NCBI GenBank assembly: GCA_024402135.1
Contig: JAKSJN010000005.1
Coordinates: 115,017 to 179,016 of the forward strand
Direction of reading: 5' to 3'
Source: Bacteroidales bacterium
Lineage (GTDB): Bacteria; Bacteroidota; Bacteroidia; Bacteroidales; UBA932
Length of the DNA: 64,000 nucleotides
In this document: positions 43,571 to 52,402 of the stretch, in pieces
Layout of the letters: every line of letters begins with the position of its first letter
Numbering within the stretch: the stretch's first letter is position 1
The notes under the pieces: generated by a model
The model's database searches: none
Told to the model about the DNA's origin: nothing
The model's input: only the letters and a program-made list of their open reading frames with translations
Translations under genes and position numbers: made by a program

Positions 43571-44824
43571 ATGAAAAAGCTGATTACATTCATTGCATCT
43601 ATATTGGTATGCATCGCAAGCTTTGCGCAGGATGCCGAGGTCGTAACTGTATGGGGAAAGGCTGTGGATTTCATTTCCGGTGAACCTCTTTCCCGCGCTT
43701 CTGTACGTGTTTCCGGCGGTAATGTCGGTACGGTGACCAATTCAGAGGGCGTTTTCTCATTGAAGATACCTGTCGCCTATGCTGACGGTATATTGTCGGT
43801 TGACTTTCTGGGTTACTCGATGTGGCATACCGAGGTTTCCAGGATGGTCGGCTCGACCGAAGAGAATCCGCACAGGATCGGTATGATGAAGACATACTTC
43901 AGGATCGATTCTGCGGTGGTACGCTCGATCGAACCACTGGAGCTTCTCAAGTATGCTTATTCAAGAGTATATTTCAACTATCCTAACCATCGAGAGGCTA
44001 CGACTGCCTTCTATCGTGAAATAATCAGGAAGGGAACTTCAAAGTATCTGAGACTCAGTGAAGCAGTTATCGATATAGACAAGTCTTCGTATGTAGGTTT
44101 CGGTACCGACAGGGCTGCGGTGTACAAGGGTAGGACCATGTCGAACTACGATGCGACGGATTCCGTCCTGATCAACTATCAGGGTGGTGTAAATGCCGCT
44201 CTGTCGCTCGACCAGGTGCACAGTCCTTTTGCAGGAGTTCCATGGAATCATGTGGATATGTTCTATGACTTCAGGATGGAAGAGCCACGCAATATCGGAG
44301 ACCGTATGTTCTATGTCGTTTCATTCGACCAGAAGCCGACAGAGAAAGACATGCTCTGCCGAGGCAGGGTGTTCATCGATACTGAGACTTATGCTATAGG
44401 CCGTTTCGAGGGCTGGGACAATGTCGAGGGACGCCCATATGCATATACGGAGTATATCAAGGACAAGCCAAAAGACGCCCAGGTCGGCATGAAAGAAGTC
44501 GCCTGGGTCATGAACTATAAGGAATCCGGTGGTAAATGGTATCTTGACTACAGTTCGCTGTCCTTTCAGATGAATGTGCGACGTGCTGGCAAACTTCTTC
44601 GCAATACATATTCAATCGTTTCCGAAATGGCGGTCACCGACCATTATCCGGGCAATCTCGAGATCACGGGCTCCGCAAGGATACGTCCAAGAGATCAGAT
44701 TGCCGAGCTCGTGAATGACTTCACGGACGATGCTTTCTGGGGAACCTACAACATCATCGAACCTGACCAGTCTATCGAGGATGCAATCCGCAGGATCATC
44801 CGCAGTCTCAGACGCCGTAGATAA
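43571..44824 (+). CDS. exported protein with CarboxypepD_reg-like domain
   Basis: A 417-residue protein with a Sec signal (about 1-19, SFAQ). Residues about 25-100 form a carboxypeptidase-regulatory-like beta-sandwich (GKAVDFISGEPLSRASVRVSG, GTVTNSEGVFSLKIP), a domain that often begins surface or TonB-linked proteins. The remaining 300 residues contain YFNYPNHREATTAFYRE and GRFEGWDN-type segments of the DUF5686-like carboxypeptidase-associated group. Function is unknown. It lies 7 bp after the DUF4923 gene in the same direction. Confidence 0.8.
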   Translation: MKKLITFIASILVCIASFAQDAEVVTVWGKAVDFISGEPLSRASVRVSGGNVGTVTNSEGVFSLKIPVAYADGILSVDFLGYSMWHTEVSRMVGSTEENPHRIGMMKTYFRIDSAVVRSIEPLELLKYAYSRVYFNYPNHREATTAFYREIIRKGTSKYLRLSEAVIDIDKSSYVGFGTDRAAVYKGRTMSNYDATDSVLINYQGGVNAALSLDQVHSPFAGVPWNHVDMFYDFRMEEPRNIGDRMFYVVSFDQKPTEKDMLCRGRVFIDTETYAIGRFEGWDNVEGRPYAYTEYIKDKPKDAQVGMKEVAWVMNYKESGGKWYLDYSSLSFQMNVRRAGKLLRNTYSIVSEMAVTDHYPGNLEITGSARIRPRDQIAELVNDFTDDAFWGTYNIIEPDQSIEDAIRRIIRSLRRRR

Positions 44825-44838
44825 TGTGAAACCAATGA

Positions 44839-44990
44839 AGAGCGGAGAATGAAGAGAAAGACGGTTTCAAGCTGTGTTCCATCGGTTCCGCTGACCTTGT
44901 CGAGGATGCTTCAGCATTCACGAACTACCTTATGGCTGGTGCATATATCCGTCCATTCACAGTAGAGCTGGGTATCAAGGTCGATATCTA
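44839..44990 (+). pseudogene. coding remnant without a start codon
   Basis: A frame without a usable start reads EEKDGFKLCSIGSADLVEDA, then about 28 further residues ending YIRPFTVELGIKVDI, before TAG at 44988-44990. Composition and codon use look like real protein sequence of the host, so this is probably the surviving C-terminal tail of a deleted gene. I do not recognise the family. It fills most of the 329-bp gap before the barrel gene. Confidence 0.35.
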
Positions 44991-45020
44991 GGAGTATTCC
45001 AGAAATATTGATAAAGCATC

Positions 45021-45072
45021 AACTGCCGTTTTTCTACGCGGACCGAGTGTTCGTCTATGAAAAACGGCAGTT
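45021..45072. repeat. perfect 14-bp inverted repeat upstream of the barrel gene
   Basis: AACTGCCGTTTTTC (45021-45034) and GAAAAACGGCAGTT (45059-45072) are perfectly complementary across a 24-nt loop. A short TCGT/ACGA stem follows. No gene ends right before it except the coding remnant, so it may be a leftover terminator or a regulatory RNA structure in the leader. Confidence 0.6.
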
Positions 45073-45120
45073 CGTCTAAACGACCCGAAAACGCGATTTT
45101 TTGGCTGCATTTTCGCAATT

Positions 45121-45153
45121 GGTATAGTCAGAAAAAACAAAAAACACTATACC
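45121..45153 (+). promoter_or_regulatory. inverted repeat ending at the barrel gene start codon
   Basis: GGTATAG (45121-45127) and CTATACC (45147-45153) form a 7-bp stem around an A-rich loop. The second arm touches the ATG at 45154. If transcribed, the stem would cover the start region; as DNA it could be an operator. Confidence 0.45.
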
Positions 45154-47628
45154 ATGAAAAGAATCGCAACAATCGCAATCGCAGCACTCGCATGCTTCAC
45201 ATCATTCGCTCAGACACGCGTAAAGGGTCTTGTTCTCGACTCTGCTACCAATGAACCTGAGATCTATTCTGTAATCCGCTTCTACAGCTCGGCAGACATG
45301 AGCAACCCTGTCGTATATACAACAACCGACGAGAACGGAATATTCAACATGAATATCAAGGACAATGGAAACTATGTGATGGTATTCGAGAACCTTGGCC
45401 GCAAGACCATCAATATGCCTTTCACCGTAGCCGGCGAGAACGAGGTCGACCTCGGCAGCATCAAGGTTGAGGATGACGCAGAACTTCTTGAGGCAGGAAA
45501 GGTAGTCGCTCTCCAGAACCTCGTCAAGATGGACGTCGACAAGATCTCGTACAAGGTAGAGGAAGACATCGACTCGAAGTCAAGCACTCTTCTGGATATG
45601 CTCAGAAAGGTTCCTATGGTTACCGTTGATGGATCTGACAACATCACGGTCAATGGAAGCAGCAACTTCCAGGTGCTCGTGGACGGCAAGCCAAACGTCA
45701 TGATGAGCAGCAACCCTTCACAGGTGTTCAAGTCAATGCCTGCAAGCTTTGCAAAGAGTATCGAAGTTGTCACCAACCCAGGTGTGAAGTATGATGCCGA
45801 AGGCGTAGGCGGTGTGCTCAACATCACTACCAACAAGGCAGTCACAGGCGGACAGTCAGTATCTATGGACGGCTACAACGCAAGTGTGGGCGTAATGGTG
45901 AACAATAAAGGCTATAACGGACGTGCATTCGTAAGCGGCCAGAACGGCAAACTCTCGTATAGCGCAAATCTCAGCTACATGGAAAGTACGATTGACGGCA
46001 ATGAGAGCTACTCGAAGCGTCAGCAGCTCGATGCAGCAGGCAACGTAGTTTCAACCATGGAGAGCACTTCATCAAGCCAGATGAAGACCCCTTCGAAGAT
46101 GGCCAGCGTCAGCCTTGGCTACGAGATCGATGAACTCAGACTCGTATCGGCATCGGTAGGTCTTACCCAGTTCGCATCCAACAACACCAGCCTGAACCAG
46201 ACCACAATCAGCACTCTTGGCAACAGCTTTACATATGGCAGCCAGACCGAAAGCATCTGGGATTCAAACAGTATCACCGGAAGCCTCGACTACCAGAGAA
46301 GTTTCAAGAACAATCCCGACCAGATTCTCACTCTGTCATATCAGTTCAACTCAAGCCCTTCAGTGACTGACTCAAAGAGCATCTTCGACGCTGGCAATTC
46401 CATCCTCAACTTCACCGACAGATATACTGACGGCTCGACCAATACTCTCCAGAATACCCTTCAGCTTGACTATGCTGCCAGACTCAGCCAGTCACTCAGC
46501 ATGAATACCGGTGTAAAGTACATCAACAGACTCAACAAGTCTGATCAGACCCTCTATCTTGACGAAGCAGGCTCATGGCTCGCAAACCAGGACGGAAGCA
46601 TGATCTACAGACACAACAACAATATCGTGGCTGCATATGGTGAGGTATCGTTCGCAAAGAACAACCTGAGCGGAAAGGCTGGCGTACGATATGAGCATAC
46701 TCTCCTTGGCGTCGAGTACAAGCTCGGAAACGGAAGTGACTTCAGCCTTGACTATGGCAACCTCGTTCCAGCAGCAAGCCTTCAGTACAATTTCGGCATG
46801 AACCAGAATATCGGCCTTACCTACAACATGCGTATCAGCCGCCCTGGTATCACCTACCTCAATCCATACGTAGATGTATCGGATCCTACCGCAAAGAAAT
46901 ACGGCAACTCATCACTTGAGCCAGAGAGCGCACATAACCTCAGCCTCGTTTACAACTACATGTCCCAGAAGGTCATTGTCAACTCGACCCTCCGCTATAC
47001 CTACTGCGGCAACTCGATCAGCAGCTATACCTTCTACGACAATGACGGTCTGCTGAACATCACCTACGGCAACAATACCGTAAAGCAGAATGCCGGTCTC
47101 AGCACCATGCTCATGTGGAACGCAAGCAATTCAACCAGAATCGTCCTCAATGGTGGTCTCAACTACATGGATATGGGCAGCAGCAGCCTTGGTCTCAGCA
47201 ATGACGGATGGTCAGGAAACGTGATGCTCAACCTCCAGCAGACTCTTCCTTATGACATCAGATTCAGCGGCAACCTTATCTGGAGCTCAGATAACAAGAC
47301 CCTTGATGGAAGCTCAAGCGGCATGACAATGCTGATGGCTGGCCTTACCAAGACCTTCTTTGATGACAAGCTCAGCGTAGGTGTGAACTATATGGGACCT
47401 GCAACTCTCTCGACCACCATGGAGATGAATACCCACAGCGCAGGCAAGGACTACATCAATGACTCAGTAAACAAGATCAACATGGGTTCAGTAGTACTCA
47501 ACGTCAGCTACAGCTTTGGCAACAACTCAAGGGCTAATGTAAAGAAGACCCGCAAGACCATCGCTAACGAGGATGTCATGGATATGAGCAGCGAAGGACA
47601 GCAGATGAACTCAATGATGGGTATGTAA
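45154..47628 (+). CDS. outer-membrane beta-barrel protein (OMP_b-brl_3 type, TonB-receptor-like)
   Basis: An 824-residue outer-membrane protein with a Sec signal (about 1-20, SFAQ). A carboxypeptidase-regulatory-like domain (about 22-105) is followed by a plug-like region (LLDMLRKVPMVTVDGSDNITVNGS, VLVDGK, EVVTNPGVKYDAEGVGGVLNI) and a long barrel of amphipathic strands. This is the OMP_b-brl_3 architecture, related to TonB-dependent receptors but generally without SusD partners. The C terminus is not a classical aromatic barrel end; it ends in a Met-rich tail (MNSMMGM). Ligand unknown. A LytS/LytTR sensory pair follows. Confidence 0.85.
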   Translation: MKRIATIAIAALACFTSFAQTRVKGLVLDSATNEPEIYSVIRFYSSADMSNPVVYTTTDENGIFNMNIKDNGNYVMVFENLGRKTINMPFTVAGENEVDLGSIKVEDDAELLEAGKVVALQNLVKMDVDKISYKVEEDIDSKSSTLLDMLRKVPMVTVDGSDNITVNGSSNFQVLVDGKPNVMMSSNPSQVFKSMPASFAKSIEVVTNPGVKYDAEGVGGVLNITTNKAVTGGQSVSMDGYNASVGVMVNNKGYNGRAFVSGQNGKLSYSANLSYMESTIDGNESYSKRQQLDAAGNVVSTMESTSSSQMKTPSKMASVSLGYEIDELRLVSASVGLTQFASNNTSLNQTTISTLGNSFTYGSQTESIWDSNSITGSLDYQRSFKNNPDQILTLSYQFNSSPSVTDSKSIFDAGNSILNFTDRYTDGSTNTLQNTLQLDYAARLSQSLSMNTGVKYINRLNKSDQTLYLDEAGSWLANQDGSMIYRHNNNIVAAYGEVSFAKNNLSGKAGVRYEHTLLGVEYKLGNGSDFSLDYGNLVPAASLQYNFGMNQNIGLTYNMRISRPGITYLNPYVDVSDPTAKKYGNSSLEPESAHNLSLVYNYMSQKVIVNSTLRYTYCGNSISSYTFYDNDGLLNITYGNNTVKQNAGLSTMLMWNASNSTRIVLNGGLNYMDMGSSSLGLSNDGWSGNVMLNLQQTLPYDIRFSGNLIWSSDNKTLDGSSSGMTMLMAGLTKTFFDDKLSVGVNYMGPATLSTTMEMNTHSAGKDYINDSVNKINMGSVVLNVSYSFGNNSRANVKKTRKTIANEDVMDMSSEGQQMNSMMGM

Positions 47629-47650
47629 CTTACGGATCGTAAGCAAAGTA

Positions 47651-47681
47651 TTTGAATTGACTGAATAATTGGATAACTTTG
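47651..47681 (+). promoter_or_regulatory. canonical promoter placing the start site at the LytS ATG
   Basis: TTTG (47651-47654), 19-bp spacing and TAACTTTG (47674-47681) form the best -33/-7 pair of the window. The ATG at 47686 begins only 4 bp after the -7 box, so the transcript should start at or within one or two bases of the start codon. Confidence 0.65.
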
Positions 47682-47685
47682 TTAC

Positions 47686-48732
47686 ATGCGTGTTAACAGA
47701 ATTCCACTTCTGACCTTAAGCATCCAGGTAGTTGCCTGGATGCTTATCGTCATGACGGTCCCGGTATATGTATACCTTATGAGCAATGACATGTCGGCTG
47801 CCTTGAATTCCATCTCGATGGGTTTGAGAGGCATCGCTCCATGGTTCCTTATCTTCTATATCAACTATCTGCTTCTGATTCCTAAGGGACTGTTCGAGGA
47901 CAGGAAGTGGCTGTTCTATGTCGGAAATCTTGTCCTGCTGGCCATACATCTGTACCTGAATATTACCCATATGCATCATGGACGCCCGCCAGGACCACAG
48001 ATGCCGCCGTTCAATCCGAATCTCATTCTGGGCATGTCGTGTACCTTTGTGGCTACCTTGCAGCTGCTCATAACCCTGCTTGCTCTGGGATTCAGGTTCA
48101 TGATACGTTACTACAGACTTAAGGAGAAGTCGGCACATCAGAAACAGGAGGCCACCGAGGCTGAACTGCAGTGGCTGAAAAGCCAGCTTAACCCTCATTT
48201 CCTGTTCAATACGCTCAACAACATTTCATCGCTTACACAGATCGATGCAGACAAGGCCCAGGACAGCATCGGCCAGCTGAGTGAACTTCTCCGATATGCC
48301 ATGTATGAAACAGCCGACGAGTTTGTTCCATTGGGACGTGAGATGCAGTTCATGAGAAACTATATCGACCTGATGGCTCTCAGGTGCAACGAATCCACGG
48401 CAATCACTGTAGATTTCAGCATGGATCCCGATTCCCTGATGATTGCTCCTCTTCTTTTCATATGTCCGATCGAGAATGCATTCAAGCATGGAGTGAATGC
48501 CAGGATGGCTTCATTTGTGGAAGTTTCACTCAGTATGGAAGGCCATGATCTCGTGTTTGTCTGTCGCAATTCTGTCAATGAACATGCGGAGGAGGACCGG
48601 GCAGGTCATGGTATCGGTCTTGCAAATCTTCAGAAGAGGCTTGATCTTATCTATCCTGGACGATATTCGTACCTTACCAAGGTAGAATGCAATGTATATA
48701 CTTGTGAAATTAAAATCAAGGGAATATGCTAA
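47686..48732 (+). CDS. LytS-type sensor histidine kinase
   Basis: A 348-residue inner-membrane kinase. Four membrane helices at about 7-30, 45-65, 78-95 and 115-140 are followed by a coiled segment and the His_kinase domain (PF06580 type). The phosphoacceptor is H171 in LNPHFLFNTLNN. A HATPase region contains IENAFKHG and a glycine-rich GHGIGLANLQKRL. The short membrane domain without a periplasmic sensor suggests it senses membrane state or a small ligand. The gene overlaps its response regulator by 7 bp. Confidence 0.9.
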   Translation: MRVNRIPLLTLSIQVVAWMLIVMTVPVYVYLMSNDMSAALNSISMGLRGIAPWFLIFYINYLLLIPKGLFEDRKWLFYVGNLVLLAIHLYLNITHMHHGRPPGPQMPPFNPNLILGMSCTFVATLQLLITLLALGFRFMIRYYRLKEKSAHQKQEATEAELQWLKSQLNPHFLFNTLNNISSLTQIDADKAQDSIGQLSELLRYAMYETADEFVPLGREMQFMRNYIDLMALRCNESTAITVDFSMDPDSLMIAPLLFICPIENAFKHGVNARMASFVEVSLSMEGHDLVFVCRNSVNEHAEEDRAGHGIGLANLQKRLDLIYPGRYSYLTKVECNVYTCEIKIKGIC

Positions 48733-49445
48733 GGTGTGCTGTAGTTGATGACGAGCCTCTGGCTGTCAAGATGATAGAGAATTTCATCTCGAAGACTGAT
48801 TTCCTTGAGCATGCCGGCTCATGGAACGATCCCGTCGAGGCATTGTCCAGAATCGCTGACATTAAACCGGACCTGGTATTCCTCGACATCCAGATGCCAG
48901 ACCTGGATGGTCTTCAACTGGCCTCCATGCTGCCAGAGGAGACCAAGGTCATATTTACGACGGCATTCAAGGAATACGCCTTTGACAGCTATGGAGTGGC
49001 TGCTCTGGACTTTCTTCTCAAGCCAGTCAGGTACCAGAGATTCCTTGAGTCTGCCACCAAGGCAAAGGAATGGTTTGAAATGAGGAGTGCATCTGCCTCC
49101 CGAACAGTCGTAGATGATGGCAGCATCTTTGTCAAATCTGACGGAAGTCTGGTAAAGGTTATAAAGAAGGACATCCTGTTCATTGAAGGCATGAAAGATT
49201 ATGTGGTATTCCACGTGGCGCCGGGACGTCAGGTCGTCACCCATCTTACGATGAAGGCTGCCGAGGAGATGCTTTCCGGTGGCGACTTCCAGCGTGTTCA
49301 TCGCTCCTATATAGTCAATCTTTCTAGAATTGATTCCGTTACTTCAACCGGAGACCTTGTGATAGGGGAGAGGTCAATACATGTTTCGGACGCCTACCAG
49401 GACGTCCTTGATGAATTCCTGACCTCCCGCCTCCTCGTCAAGTAA
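48726..49445 (+). CDS. LytTR-family response regulator
   Basis: A 239-residue regulator. The receiver domain has the acidic pair D8/D9, phosphoacceptor D54 (VFLDIQMPD), T79 and K99 (LKPVRY). A LytTR DNA-binding domain occupies about 130-237 (VKVIKKDILFIEGMKDYVVFH, FQRVHRSYIVNLSRID). It pairs with the kinase encoded just upstream. LytTR regulators bind direct repeats; no convincing pair was found in this stretch. Confidence 0.92.
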   Translation: MLRCAVVDDEPLAVKMIENFISKTDFLEHAGSWNDPVEALSRIADIKPDLVFLDIQMPDLDGLQLASMLPEETKVIFTTAFKEYAFDSYGVAALDFLLKPVRYQRFLESATKAKEWFEMRSASASRTVVDDGSIFVKSDGSLVKVIKKDILFIEGMKDYVVFHVAPGRQVVTHLTMKAAEEMLSGGDFQRVHRSYIVNLSRIDSVTSTGDLVIGERSIHVSDAYQDVLDEFLTSRLLVK

Positions 49446-49463
49446 TATCCTGTTTCAGCTATT

Positions 49464-49585
49464 GGGCTGTGGCAGTCTTTCCCGGAGCCAATGCCACCCT
49501 CGGCACTAGAGGGGGGACCATGAGTGAAGCGAATGGTGGGGTCGAACGTAAGTGAGACGGCGTAGGGAAAGAGCTGCCGCAGCCC
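49464..49585. repeat. long-armed intergenic hairpin element, second copy type
   Basis: GGGCTGtGGCAGtCTTTCCC (49464-49483) pairs with GGGAAAGaGCTGCCgCAGCCC (49565-49585) with a few bulges. The interior has GAACGTAAGTGAG and AGTGAAGCGAATGGT, similar to the interior of the element at 31885-32000. Length and design are alike, while the arms differ in sequence. Confidence 0.55.
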
Positions 49586-49606
49586 GAACCGGATGAAAAA
49601 TAATAA

Positions 49607-49639
49607 AAGAGAGGCTGGCCAGTGTGGTCAGCCTCTCTT
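49607..49639. terminator. bidirectional terminator
   Basis: AAGAGAGGCTG and CAGCCTCTCTT form an 11-bp stem with an 11-nt loop. It sits between the LytTR gene and the convergent GH8 gene. A-rich DNA lies on the left, serving as the T-run for the leftward transcript. Confidence 0.65.
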
Positions 49640-49660
49640 GGTAAAGTATTTCAATTGAAA

Positions 49661-50941
49661 TTACTTGGCAGGCTCGATGACGCGGTAGTTGCCGCTCAGG
49701 TGCATGAATGCGAAGAGGCGGAGGATACCGTCATAGTAAGCATCGAAGTAGCCATCCTCGTATGGCTCGTTCTTGCTGTTCCAGAGTCTGTCCACGAATT
49801 CGATAGCGATGTCGTTGTCTGCTGCAAGTGAAGCTGCTGCAAGTGTTGCCACGAGACCGACTGAGTGACGGGTACCATTGCCCTGGTACTGACCCTGTCC
49901 TGCACGCATAGGATTCTCGATATCGGTTCCATCTACGTTGTACTGGTCAGCGAAAGTGTCGATGCCCTTCGAGTAGAAGAAGTTCTGGATGGTGTTGGCG
50001 TAGTTGTTCTGCCACTCCTTGTCAGCGCAAGCCCATGAATAGTCGAGAGCCATGTTCATAGGAACTCTCCATGAATCGTAGCGGAAAGAAGGCTTCATCA
50101 CGAAACGGCCGAATCCACGGGTCATGTTTGAACCATCGTAGTTGTTGTAGTCAGAGTTGAGACCGGTCTCAGGATCGATCGACTTGTGGAGATACTCGCG
50201 GCTTGCCTTGGCACACTCGCGGTAGAAATCTGCGCGGCCGTCGTCAGCCCAGCGTGCCCATACCTCATAGAAGGCAGGGAGGTGGTATGAAGGGTCGGTG
50301 TAGTTGACACCCATTCCGTCAGGAGTGAAGGTGATCAGGTGATGCTCCTTGTTGATGAAAGGCATGATGCCAGCTTCGCTGCCATCCTTCTCCCATGAAC
50401 AGTTGAGGATGTTCTGGGCCTCTGCGAGATAGTTGATGTCTCCATCGTTGCCCCAGCGGTTGGACGCAAAGATGAGCGAAGTGATGAAGTAGAGCTCTCC
50501 GTCGGATGCTGGACCTCTGCCCTTGATTGTTCCGTCGGTGGCAAGGCTCCATGCGAAGTATCCCTTCATAGGGCCGTCCTGGTACTGCATGTACTTCTTG
50601 GCCCATCTCCAGATACGGTCGAAAACGTCCTTCTTGTCAAGCTGGACAGCAATCATAAGACCGTATGACATACCCTCGGTACGTGCGTCGAAGTTCTTGA
50701 TGTCAGATACATATCCGAGAGAATCGCCAACCTCGAAATAGACCTTGTTCGGTCCTTCGAAAACCTCCTTGTAGATCTCGTCAAGCTTTGCGTCGATCTC
50801 AGCCTGGGAATGGCCGGCCTCCTTGAATACGTTTCTGTACTTGCCGGTTTCAAAACCGCCCTGGCTCCAAGGCTCCTTGAGGGAAGGCTTGCATGAAATT
50901 GCCATTGCGGCAATCGAAAGAAGAATAAGGATCTTTTTCAT
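49661..50941 (-). CDS. GH8 lipoprotein glycosidase (xylanase or exo-oligoxylanase type)
   Basis: A 426-residue enzyme with a lipoprotein signal (MKKILILLSIAAMAISC, cysteine 17), so it is anchored at the envelope. The GH8 (alpha/alpha)6 barrel is recognised by the general acid E89 in ARTEGMSYG, YFAWSL, GPASDGELYFITSLIFAS and YSWACAD. Closest in look are reducing-end xylose-releasing exo-oligoxylanases and xylanases. MKKILI at 50941 is chosen: the GH43 stop lies 1 bp upstream and longer frames run into that gene. It is the last gene of a three-gene operon. Confidence 0.87.
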   Translation of the reverse strand: MKKILILLSIAAMAISCKPSLKEPWSQGGFETGKYRNVFKEAGHSQAEIDAKLDEIYKEVFEGPNKVYFEVGDSLGYVSDIKNFDARTEGMSYGLMIAVQLDKKDVFDRIWRWAKKYMQYQDGPMKGYFAWSLATDGTIKGRGPASDGELYFITSLIFASNRWGNDGDINYLAEAQNILNCSWEKDGSEAGIMPFINKEHHLITFTPDGMGVNYTDPSYHLPAFYEVWARWADDGRADFYRECAKASREYLHKSIDPETGLNSDYNNYDGSNMTRGFGRFVMKPSFRYDSWRVPMNMALDYSWACADKEWQNNYANTIQNFFYSKGIDTFADQYNVDGTDIENPMRAGQGQYQGNGTRHSVGLVATLAAASLAADNDIAIEFVDRLWNSKNEPYEDGYFDAYYDGILRLFAFMHLSGNYRVIEPAK

Positions 50942-50942
50942 A

Positions 50943-52391
50943 TTATCTGTCTCTGAAATTCCACTTTGAATTGTCTGAGTTGAAGTCGTACTTGCCGAGA
51001 GCCACGGTGCTGTCACCGGTGCTGACGATAACGTACTCTCCATCCTGGCCAGGAACGCTCTTCGCCATGATTCTGAAGGTTCCGTCTACGAGCTGCTCGA
51101 TTCTCCAGAGCTGCTCGTCAGCGCCTGTGTACTCGGGAACAGTAACGAGTTCAGCGTCAGCTGTAGCTGCAAGAGCTCTGTTGGTGCCTTCGATGGTGAT
51201 CTTGTAATAAGGAGCGCCAAGGTAGCCGCCCTTGTCAGGAACTGCGGTCACGGTCCATCTCTGGTGAGGACGGAACATATAGTCACCTGCGCGAAGGTCG
51301 ATCTCGCCGGTTGGCCATCCGCTGATGACCTCCTCGAGTTTCTGGTTCTCAAGAGGCTTCACAGGCTCGTCCGCTCTGATGCCGAAAGCTCTCATGCCAG
51401 CGTTCATGCGAACGAAATCGACAGCAAGCTCGAGAGAGTATCCGCGTCTTTCAGACTCGATCTCGTAAGTACCCTCCTTGAAAGGATCAGCTGCAACTGG
51501 CCAGTCGTTCTTCCAGAGAAGCGAGCTGATTGCGAGTACGCTGCGTCCGCCACGCTCGAAATCTGCCTCCCAGTGGTATGACATCTTCTCACAGCCCTCG
51601 TCCTCGACATAGAGTCCGAAATGGCCAGGACCGGTAGCTCTGTTCCCTGCAGAAAGAACCATCTTGCCGCCACCTTCGAGCATGTCACGGCCCATATTGT
51701 CAAGATAAGGTCCGGTAACTGATCTTGAACGTCCGCAAACGATGTTGTATGTAGAGTTTGCGCCGTCGCAGCATGTTCCATGAGTTCCGAGGAGATAATA
51801 CCAGCCATTGTGGTACATGAGTGCTGTAGCCTCGCAGTCGATGGCGATGTCCACAGGCTCGTTGCCAGGCATTCTGGTACCGGTCTTAGGGTCAAGCTCA
51901 ACGATACGGATTGCTCCGAAATAAGTACCATATGACATCCAGAGACGGCCGGTGGTAGGGTCGAGGAGGAATGCCTGGTCGATTGCCCAGCAGTCATCAT
52001 CCGCGCCTGCCCAGGCAACGAGGTTCTGCTCTGAATATCCGAAGTCTGGAGAGTTCGGGTCGAGAGTCTTTGTCCAGACTGTGATTACATCACCCTTGGT
52101 ATAACCTCTGGTTCCTGGATAGTTTGAACTGTAGCCGACAAGATATCTGTCGCCGATCTTGATAACGTCAGGGGCAACTCCGCCACCGGTTCTTACTGCA
52201 CCGTCGGTCCAAGTCCATCCGTCCTCTGACATGAGTCCGCCGGAACCTGTTCCGAAGGTATAGTACTTGCCATCACACTTTACGATGGTAGATGGGTCGT
52301 GGATATATACGTTTCCGACCTGGGCGTTTGCTGAAAGTCCCATGCAGCAGAGAAGAATGCTGGTTGCTGCGAGTATGTTGATATTTCTCAT
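50943..52391 (-). CDS. secreted GH43 glycosidase with C-terminal accessory domain
   Basis: A 482-residue secreted enzyme (signal about 1-24, ANAQ). The five-bladed propeller of GH43 has base D32 in HDPS, D138 in CWAIDQAF and general acid E187 in DCEATALMY, the three acidic residues of the family. Arabinanase, arabinofuranosidase or xylosidase activity is likely. After about residue 340 a C-terminal domain contains FRPHQRWTV and WRIEQLVDGTFRIM, resembling a ricin-like or extra beta-sandwich module. MRNINIL at 52391 starts the signal; an ATG 12 bp upstream is possible. Confidence 0.87.
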   Translation of the reverse strand: MRNINILAATSILLCCMGLSANAQVGNVYIHDPSTIVKCDGKYYTFGTGSGGLMSEDGWTWTDGAVRTGGGVAPDVIKIGDRYLVGYSSNYPGTRGYTKGDVITVWTKTLDPNSPDFGYSEQNLVAWAGADDDCWAIDQAFLLDPTTGRLWMSYGTYFGAIRIVELDPKTGTRMPGNEPVDIAIDCEATALMYHNGWYYLLGTHGTCCDGANSTYNIVCGRSRSVTGPYLDNMGRDMLEGGGKMVLSAGNRATGPGHFGLYVEDEGCEKMSYHWEADFERGGRSVLAISSLLWKNDWPVAADPFKEGTYEIESERRGYSLELAVDFVRMNAGMRAFGIRADEPVKPLENQKLEEVISGWPTGEIDLRAGDYMFRPHQRWTVTAVPDKGGYLGAPYYKITIEGTNRALAATADAELVTVPEYTGADEQLWRIEQLVDGTFRIMAKSVPGQDGEYVIVSTGDSTVALGKYDFNSDNSKWNFRDR

Positions 52392-52402
52392 GGCTGCAAT
52401 CA

